A stretch of 64,000 nt of DNA from Gaiella sp038230035. GTDB taxonomy: Bacteria > Actinomycetota > Thermoleophilia > Gaiellales > Gaiellaceae. Location: assembly GCA_038230035.1 (NCBI GenBank), contig JBBRNX010000015.1, positions 19,884-83,883 of the forward strand. Direction: 5' to 3'. The translations under genes were made by a program, and so were the position numbers. Below are positions 57,451 to 64,000 of the stretch, piece by piece (position 1 is the stretch's first letter; each line of letters opens with the position of its first letter). The notes under the pieces were generated by a model, which was given only the letters and a program-made list of their open reading frames with translations, was not told the DNA's origin and made no database searches.

Positions 57451-58200
57451 GTGCCCCTCTCACTCGCAGCAGTCTTCGCAGTTCCAGGCCTCGCAGTCGG
57501 TAGCTTCCTCAACGTCGTCGCAGCCCGGGTGCCGCTGCACCGTTCGATCGTCACGCCGCGCTCCGCATGCATGAGCTGTGCCACGGAGATCGCGGCGCGC
57601 GACAACATCCCGATCGTCTCGTGGCTCGTGCTCCGTGGACGCTGTCGGAACTGCGGCGTCCGGATCTCCGTCCGCTATGTGGCGGTCGAGGTGGCGACAG
57701 GATTGCTCGTCGCCGCTTGCGCGCTCCGCTTCGGCTTCACGGCGTACTCGCTCCTCGCGGCCGGCTTCTGCATCGTCCTCGTTGTCATCTCGGCGATCGA
57801 CCTCGAGCACCGGATCATCCCGAACCGGATCGTTGTCCCGGCCGCTGCCGTCGTCCTCGTCGCGCAGCTGATCCGTGCTCCGAGCATCGAGTGGCCGCTC
57901 GCCGCGCTCGCCGCCTCGCTGTTCCTCTTCATCGCAGCGGTCGCCTACCCGCGCGGCATGGGGATGGGGGACGTCAAGCTCGCACTGCTGCTCGGTGCCA
58001 TGCTCGGCAGGACGGTTGCGGCGGCGCTCATGATCGGCTTCGTCGCCGCGCTCATCCCGTCGGCCGTTCTCGTTGCCCGGCATGGTCGTGCTGCCCGCCA
58101 GCTTGCGATTCCACTCGGCCCGTTCCTCGCGCTCGGCTCGGTGGTCGCGCTCTTCGCCGGCCATCCGATCCTCGAGTCGTATCTGGGGCTGACTCGCTGA
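57451..58200 (+). CDS. pilD: Prepilin peptidase (A24 family)
   Basis: 249 aa from GTG 57451 (TTG 57433, overlapping the pilin stop, is an alternative). The zinc-binding N-terminal part has CMSCATEIAARDNIPIVSWL followed by CRNC (two CxxC pairs). Catalytic aspartates are in ISAIDLEHRIIPNRI (about 110) and RGMGMGDVKLALLLG (about 172). Eight membrane segments. It cleaves and N-methylates the prepilins encoded around it. Confidence 0.92.
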   Translation: MPLSLAAVFAVPGLAVGSFLNVVAARVPLHRSIVTPRSACMSCATEIAARDNIPIVSWLVLRGRCRNCGVRISVRYVAVEVATGLLVAACALRFGFTAYSLLAAGFCIVLVVISAIDLEHRIIPNRIVVPAAAVVLVAQLIRAPSIEWPLAALAASLFLFIAAVAYPRGMGMGDVKLALLLGAMLGRTVAAALMIGFVAALIPSAVLVARHGRAARQLAIPLGPFLALGSVVALFAGHPILESYLGLTR

Positions 58201-58210
58201 TGGGCAGCCG

Positions 58211-59992
<1,782 letters not shown>

Positions 59993-60221
59993 CTTCGGGC
60001 GGGGCCGGTCAGACTCCGGGATGGCCCTCGTCGTAGTGCGGCGGGCCCGCAGCAGGGACGTCGTCCATGGCGCTCGGGAACCGACGATCGAAGACGCGGA
60101 TCCGCTCCTCGCCTGCCAGCAGTCGGAAGCCCGGACGAGGGACACACCCAGCCTATCCTCGACATCGTTCGCGGCCGCGTGCACAGCACAATGGCGCGTG
60201 TTGGAACGAGGGGTAGCGCCG
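59993..60221. other. Intergenic region after pilB with a possible short coding remnant
   Basis: TCTGAC (59988-59993) and GTCAGA (60008-60013) form a weak hairpin at the pilB stop. On the minus strand from about 60135 to TGA at 60010 one frame reads GFRLLAGEERIRVFDRRFPS and ends AMDDVPAAGPPHYDEGHPGV, which looks protein-like, but a stop codon lies 11 codons upstream and no start is present. It is either the end of a lost gene or chance. Confidence 0.3.
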
Positions 60222-60491
60222 CTAGTGGACGACGGTGCAGCCGAGGTACTGCAGCGCGTCGAGCGCGCCTTCCACGAAGCGCGATGCCTGCTCGCGCGAC
60301 GTGAACGGAAACGGCCGACGTTGCGGCTCGGTCCCGATGAGCGTCACGGGGTGGACCTCCGCTTCGACGGTGACTGCGCCGTTGTCGCCGGGGATGCCGC
60401 GGAGGATCGCGACGATCTTCCCGTCGCGACGTAGCTCATGGTGAAAGAGGTCTTTACGTTCAGCGGTCGAGGGCTCGGCTGCCTTGGCCAC
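60222..60491 (-). CDS. Small conserved-looking hypothetical protein
   Basis: 89 aa from GTG 60491 (a longer version from ATG 60563 overlaps the previous gene by 62 bp). Not recognised. It has a mixed alpha/beta look: FHHELRRDGKIVAILRGIPG, AVTVEAEVHPVTLIGTEPQR and a C-terminal helix FTSREQASRFVEGALDALQY. Ends with GCTVVH. No signal peptide or membrane segment. It follows the thioredoxin-like gene on the minus strand near pilB. Confidence 0.6.
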   Translation of the reverse strand: MAKAAEPSTAERKDLFHHELRRDGKIVAILRGIPGDNGAVTVEAEVHPVTLIGTEPQRRPFPFTSREQASRFVEGALDALQYLGCTVVH

Positions 60492-60501
60492 GGTCGGCCG
60501 C

Positions 60502-61038
60502 TCAGTGGGAGCCGCGCGCGCCGGCGTTCTGCGCGGCTTGCGCGACGAGATCGCTGTCGGCATAGCCGGGGAAGCGATTCACGATCCGTCCGGGACGACG
60601 GATGACGAGGACCGTCGGCGTGGCTGTAGCGCCTGCGAAGTCGCCGAGGCCGACGGCCATGCGCTCGTTCAGGACGTTGATGGCTGCAAAGCCAGCGTGG
60701 GCTGCCTTCGCTCCGGCGTGGGCCTGCTGGAGCGCCGCTTGATCGCCGGCCGCGCCTCCCGCGTAGAGCGAGACGACGATGACCTTCGAGTAGCGCAGGG
60801 CATGCGCGATCGACGCGGGCAAGCCGGGCAGCAGTATGACCTTGGGAGCCACGGGCACCTTCGTCGTGGGGGGCAGCGTCGCGGTGACGTGGTGTGTGAC
60901 CGTCACCGGCGTGGCAGACGTGCCCGAGCTGGCCCCGGACGACCGGCTGGTGTTGTAAAGCAAGAGTCCGACGCCCAGGACAGCGAGAGTGCCAACGAGG
61001 GCGAGAATCCGGATTGGCGGCGAGATTGAGGTGGTCAC
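60502..61038 (-). CDS. Membrane-anchored thioredoxin-fold-like protein
   Basis: 178 aa. One N-terminal membrane segment (IRILALVGTLAVLGVGLLLY), a Ser/Thr/Pro linker (about 30-60), then a globular part with a thioredoxin-like pattern: SKVIVVSLYAGGAAGDQAAL, VLNERMAVGLGDFA, and ATATPTVLVIRRPGRIVNRF with a cis-Pro-like TPTVLVI. No CxxC pair is present, so it is not a classical disulfide oxidoreductase. Extracytoplasmic; sits with pilus genes, so a pilus-biogenesis role is possible. Confidence 0.65.
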   Translation of the reverse strand: MTTSISPPIRILALVGTLAVLGVGLLLYNTSRSSGASSGTSATPVTVTHHVTATLPPTTKVPVAPKVILLPGLPASIAHALRYSKVIVVSLYAGGAAGDQAALQQAHAGAKAAHAGFAAINVLNERMAVGLGDFAGATATPTVLVIRRPGRIVNRFPGYADSDLVAQAAQNAGARGSH

Positions 61039-61070
61039 AAGGCCCCTATCGGCAGAAAGGCGGCTGATGT

Positions 61071-63164
61071 TTAGGGGCGCGCGGGGTTTTCGACAAAGCG
61101 CGGAACGGAGCTTTTCACCGACACAATTCGGCGGCCGTAGAGGAACCCGCGCGGCGCGCTGATCTCGACCTGCACGGGACGTACGACCGTGAGGGGAATG
61201 GCAATGATCTCGTGGCGGTTTCGCTGGATGCGAACAATGCGATCAGGAACCCCGGCTCGGTGAATCCGGATCACTGCGGTGACGTCTTTGTCGACGGGGA
61301 ATGTCAGTCGGAATCGGAGCGTCCCCGTGCGTGCGCCTCCGCGTCCGGGCCAGACCGTGACGACTGCGGTTCGATCGAGCCAGCCATCGAAGTAGCGTCC
61401 GACGGTCATCGTGCTCACCCGGATGGCGCCTTGCGGACGCCACAGCGCCGAAGACGGTGTTCGGGCGACTATCCGAGCGTGCTGGAACGTGAGCGCCGAG
61501 TAATACCCGTCGACGAGAACCGGACGGCTCACGGGTGCACCACCGGTGAGCAGGTGGCCGTCCGAGCTGATGCGTGCTTGCCGGTGCCCGAAGTCGTCCA
61601 CGAGGTTCGAGCCGGGCAGGTCGAGCACGCTCGAGAGCGACTGGTTCCAGTACAGCGCCTCGAGCATCGCCGGAGGAAACGACCCCGGACCGAGGAGCAT
61701 GTCGACGGGGCCGAGCCGGGCATGGTCGACCCATTGCAGGTCACCCGCGAAGTAGGTCACGCGAGCGTTGGCGGCGCCGTCGTGAGCGTCGACGGTCGCG
61801 CCCACGGACGCGAACGCGAGCACAAGGCCGGCAAGCACGAGCGCGACCGTCGCGAGCTGTGTCCGGATCGTGACGACGGCGGCGAAGATGAGCAGCGCGC
61901 CGCCCACCCCGGCGACAAGCAGTCCGCCCGTGCCGACCCCGGTGAGCCGCTCGACGTAGAAGACCGCGCTGAGAAACGGTGAGTCCTGCTTCCCAGAAAC
62001 AGCTGAATAGCCGGTCATCGGTACGCGCAGGAGGAACACGAAGAGAACCGCCGTGATCCCGACGAGGAGTGATCGGCCTCGTGGCAAGGCGCGAACGCCG
62101 ATGATGAACGCCACCGGAACGAGTCCCGTCAGCCCGACGAGATATCGCTCCTGGAAACGTGGAGAGCCGTTCGTAGCGTATGCAGCTGTCTCGAGTAGCA
62201 CGAGTGCGCCGAACGTCACAGCCAGTGACGCGAACGCGCGCTCGGCTGGGGTGGCGCGCGCGCGAAGGCCAGCGATGAGACCAGCGACGGCTACCGGCGC
62301 CAGCACGAACCCGGTTGCGAACGCGATCAGAATCGAGTCGATCGCCATCCAGTGCAACAGCCCGGACGGGCTAATGTGGAAGGCGAGTAGTGAGCTGTAG
62401 TACCCGAGGAGGCGATGGGCGCCAAGCGCCGCACCGCCGGCGACCGGCAATGCAAGCACTCCTACGGTGACCCTGTACCGTCGGACGGTTCGCAACGGCC
62501 GCCCCAGTTCGACGAGGAGCGCCGCGAGCAGGAACGCGAGCGGCAGGATGACGTACTGGACGCGGGCGAACGTGGCAAGCCCGGAGAGCGCGAGGAAGGC
62601 GAGTTGCGTCCGGGCGCGAGGTCGCTCGAGAGCCGCGACGCCGACGGCGATCGCTCCGAGCACGAGCGGATAGGCGATCGCGTCGGCTGTGACGTACGTG
62701 CTCCACGCCATCGTGGGGGCAGCGATCGTGAGGAGAGCGGCGAGGGAACGCTGCCAGCGCGACGCCCCGAGCCGTCGAGCGAGGAGGTAGACCGGAATCG
62801 CGGCGAGCGAGATGCCGATGCCGTTCATGACGAGTGTCAGGCGGTAGGCGAGCATCTGGTCGCCGAACAGCCAGAAGGGCGCCGCGAGGAGCGGCTCGAG
62901 CAGCGCCGGGAAGTGGGCGGGCGCCCCACGGATTGCGAGCTGCCCGTGCGATATCGATCGCGCAAGCTGCGTGTAGATGTACTCGTCGGGGAAGTAGACG
63001 GCTGTCGGACTGGTGAGCGCGGCGACGATGCGCGGCGCCAGTCCGGCGAGGACGATGCCCGTCAGAGTCGCCCATTCGGAGGAGACGATCGCCAGCAACC
63101 GCACGGCTCGAGCCGTGACAGGGCGGGCCAGCCGGGCCGCCGATGGGATCGAGACGTCTGACAT
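61071..63164 (-). CDS. Large GT-C/GT39-like membrane glycosyltransferase
   Basis: 697 aa from ATG 63164 with GAGGAG upstream. Around eleven membrane segments in residues 30-440, with the acidic donor-site motif AVYFPDEYIYTQLARSISHG (about 55-74; Asp-Glu) typical for PMT/ArnT-like GT-C enzymes that use polyprenyl-phosphate sugars. The C-terminal 230 residues are an extracellular beta-rich domain (YFDGWLDRTAVVTVWPGRGG). Located behind the pilin gene with a strong hairpin between; pilin or cell-envelope glycosylation is an attractive guess. Confidence 0.82.
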   Translation of the reverse strand: MSDVSIPSAARLARPVTARAVRLLAIVSSEWATLTGIVLAGLAPRIVAALTSPTAVYFPDEYIYTQLARSISHGQLAIRGAPAHFPALLEPLLAAPFWLFGDQMLAYRLTLVMNGIGISLAAIPVYLLARRLGASRWQRSLAALLTIAAPTMAWSTYVTADAIAYPLVLGAIAVGVAALERPRARTQLAFLALSGLATFARVQYVILPLAFLLAALLVELGRPLRTVRRYRVTVGVLALPVAGGAALGAHRLLGYYSSLLAFHISPSGLLHWMAIDSILIAFATGFVLAPVAVAGLIAGLRARATPAERAFASLAVTFGALVLLETAAYATNGSPRFQERYLVGLTGLVPVAFIIGVRALPRGRSLLVGITAVLFVFLLRVPMTGYSAVSGKQDSPFLSAVFYVERLTGVGTGGLLVAGVGGALLIFAAVVTIRTQLATVALVLAGLVLAFASVGATVDAHDGAANARVTYFAGDLQWVDHARLGPVDMLLGPGSFPPAMLEALYWNQSLSSVLDLPGSNLVDDFGHRQARISSDGHLLTGGAPVSRPVLVDGYYSALTFQHARIVARTPSSALWRPQGAIRVSTMTVGRYFDGWLDRTAVVTVWPGRGGARTGTLRFRLTFPVDKDVTAVIRIHRAGVPDRIVRIQRNRHEIIAIPLTVVRPVQVEISAPRGFLYGRRIVSVKSSVPRFVENPARP

Positions 63165-63202
63165 GGGCTCCTCGCGGTCTCCTCGGTGACGGTGTCCAGA
63201 AG

Positions 63203-63238
63203 CGAAACGACCCGGGGGGCATCCCCCGGGTCGTTTCG
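63203..63238 (-). terminator. 16-bp perfect hairpin between pilin and glycosyltransferase genes
   Basis: Stem CGAAACGACCCGGGGG / CCCCCGGGTCGTTTCG with a 4-nt GCAT loop, 21 bp after the pilin stop. It probably ends most pilin transcripts and lets limited read-through into the glycosyltransferase, or protects the 3' end of the pilin mRNA. Confidence 0.75.
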
Positions 63239-63259
63239 AGACGTACTCGCCGATGCCTC

Positions 63260-63646
63260 CTAGCAGGCGCCGGTGAGGGTGATCGCGCCGCCCGGACCGG
63301 TGCGGTGCGCGGTGAAGCTGCCAGACGCGGCCGCGACGCAGTACGCGCTTACTGTTGCGCCTTTGACCGTAGTGATCGAGACGCCGGCGTCGTACGAGGC
63401 CTTGAGCTTGGCGATGGTCGCACCGACGTAGGTGCCGTTGTCGGAGTAGAACGCCTCGACGGCGGGGAGCGCGGCGCGCACGTTGGCCTTGGCGGCCGAC
63501 TTGTTCGCCCGGTCCTTGAAGCCGAGGTACGACGGGACAGCGATCGCCAGCAAGATGCCGATGATCACGAGGACGACGAGCAGCTCGATGAGAGTGAAAC
63601 CACTCTCGTCCTTCGCGAGCCGCTGCCGCAACTTGGTGCTGAGCAT
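63260..63646 (-). CDS. Type IV major pilin (PilA-like)
   Basis: 128 aa from ATG 63646 with GGGAG upstream. Prepilin signal KDESG-FTLIELLVVLVIIGILLA: Phe+1 and Glu+5 as in type IVa pilins. Mature domain is about 110 aa: AIAVPSYLGFKDRANKSAAK, AFYSDNGTYVGATIAKLKAS, and two Cys (AYCVAAAS and terminal GAC) for a C-terminal disulfide loop. Compact pilin as found in thermophilic and actinobacterial T4P. Likely highly expressed. Confidence 0.92.
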   Translation of the reverse strand: MLSTKLRQRLAKDESGFTLIELLVVLVIIGILLAIAVPSYLGFKDRANKSAAKANVRAALPAVEAFYSDNGTYVGATIAKLKASYDAGVSITTVKGATVSAYCVAAASGSFTAHRTGPGGAITLTGAC

Positions 63647-63860
63647 AAAAGCGCTCCCTTCCGGGGAGATGGGGTGCAATCGACAACCGCGATATCGCCG
63701 TTCCCACGCGCAGGCGCGAGACCCGAATGGGTGATTCGTGCGGGGTGTCATCCCTCAGCGCATGGGATGGATCGAACCACCGCCTCTGCCGCTGCGATTT
63801 CGATCGGCAGGGCACCCGCATTGCCGGCCCCTCGAGGATGAGCTATGCGCGCGGGCTAGC
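63647..63860. other. Leader/promoter region of the pilin gene
   Basis: No gene is recognised in the 214 bp between the pilin start and the putative left end of the IS element. A tRNA-like GGTTCGATCC occurs on the minus strand near 63772, but the flanking stem does not pair. The IS element therefore sits directly upstream of the pilin promoter region. Confidence 0.4.
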
Positions 63861-63902
63861 TGTAGTGCCTACACACGTTGTGAACGGCTGAGGTTCTATC
63901 CG

Positions 63903-63952
63903 GCCCTCCTTTGAGGCTTTGGGTCTTCCCGGACTCACGCTCAAAGGAGGGC
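63903..63952 (+). promoter_or_regulatory. Hairpin hiding the transposase ribosome-binding site
   Basis: GCCCTCCTTTGAG (63903-63915) pairs perfectly with CTCAAAGGAGGGC (63940-63952); the second arm contains the Shine-Dalgarno AAAGGAGG used for the ATG at 63957. Transcripts from outside the IS would fold so that translation is blocked; a transcript starting inside would lack the first arm. Confidence 0.7.
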
Positions 63953-63956
63953 TCGG

Positions 63957-64000
63957 ATGTTGTTGCACGCTAACGCGAAGCTCGGACCTGCTGGTCGTCG
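63957..64000 (+). CDS. IS481 family transposase, N-terminal 14 codons
   Basis: ATG 63957 follows AAAGGAGG with 6-nt spacing. MLLHANAKLGPAGR is the characteristic start of actinobacterial IS481-type transposases (MLLHANA-x-L-x-P-x-GR), leading into a helix-turn-helix and a DDE domain that lie beyond the window. Confidence 0.8.
   Translation, partial: MLLHANAKLGPAGR

Larger units (their letters stand above)
63861..64000 (+). mobile_element. Left end of an IS481-type insertion sequence
   Basis: The change from pilin leader to a new leader occurs near TGTAGTGCCTACACACGTTG (63861-63880), which begins with TGT as IS481-family ends do; the true terminal repeat cannot be fixed because the right end is outside the window. 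Its transposase starts at 63957. Confidence 0.6.

Noticed and set aside
63740..63800. tRNA-like GGTTCGATCC on the minus strand
   Set aside because: The stem flanking the loop does not pair (two mismatches of five) and there is no CCA or acceptor stem.

Overview
The window is high-GC DNA (roughly two-thirds G+C by eye). It has dense, translationally coupled genes (ATGA/GTGA/TTGA overlaps), many GTG starts, a LigD/Ku repair pair, PilT/PilB-type pili and an IS481-type element. I infer an actinobacterium, most likely of the class Thermoleophilia (Gaiellales/Solirubrobacterales-like), perhaps an uncultured soil lineage; there is no rRNA or tRNA gene in the window to confirm this.

Layout. 1-9171 (minus): a coupled catabolic operon (aldehyde dehydrogenase, NIPSNAP, SDR, cupin, TPP enzyme, RidA, amidase) followed by a branched-chain-amino-acid-type ABC importer (LivH, LivM, partial LivK-like protein). 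9263-15316: cupin plus acyl-CoA synthetase with a long Glu/Pro-rich tail, zinc alcohol dehydrogenase, GST, isochorismatase-fold hydrolase and SMP-30 lactonase. 15417-18256: a broken VOC fragment and an SsuBCA/NMT1-type ABC importer. 18427-26620: a molybdenum hydroxylase locus, with XdhC x2, CoxE, CoxD and TetR on the minus strand, divergent from a tautomerase, FAD subunit, 2Fe-2S subunit, a Mo-cofactor subunit split in two, and a cupin. A perfect 20-bp palindrome lies between the arms. 26630-31966: amine-oxidase relic, second tautomerase, VOC protein, fused B12-dependent diol dehydratase with its small subunit, SDR, and a 2-keto-3-deoxypentonate dehydratase-like FAH protein. 31952-35201: LigD and Ku. 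35346-42717: CrcB, a semialdehyde dehydrogenase, a broken epimerase, an MFS transporter, a cluster of gene fragments, an FMN hydroxyacid oxidase and a sugar isomerase-like protein.

43018-50432: a CHRD protein, a frameshifted DsrE gene and a seven-gene coupled operon (AhpD-like, radical SAM, DoxX-like, GT-C/GT2 fusion, two c-type cytochrome-like proteins, and a DUF2064-NUDIX fusion). I consider this operon the best candidate for an undescribed system. 50442-52782: a second copy of the dehydrogenase/epimerase/flavoprotein block. In this copy the epimerase and flavoprotein are intact and the dehydrogenase is reduced to 27 codons, the reverse of the first copy. 52815-63646: type IV pilus genes (PilT, PilV-, PilX- and PilW-like minor pilins, prepilin peptidase, PilB and a PilA-like major pilin) with a large membrane glycosyltransferase and a thioredoxin-like protein. 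63861-64000: left end of an IS481-type element whose transposase ribosome-binding site lies inside a hairpin.

The working picture is a soil heterotroph with several ABC-fed catabolic modules and surface pili. The centre of the window (26-27, 39-40, 42-44, 50-51 and 54 kb) has been repeatedly reworked by duplication, deletion and gene decay. Functions come from motifs and family knowledge only; no database search was run.
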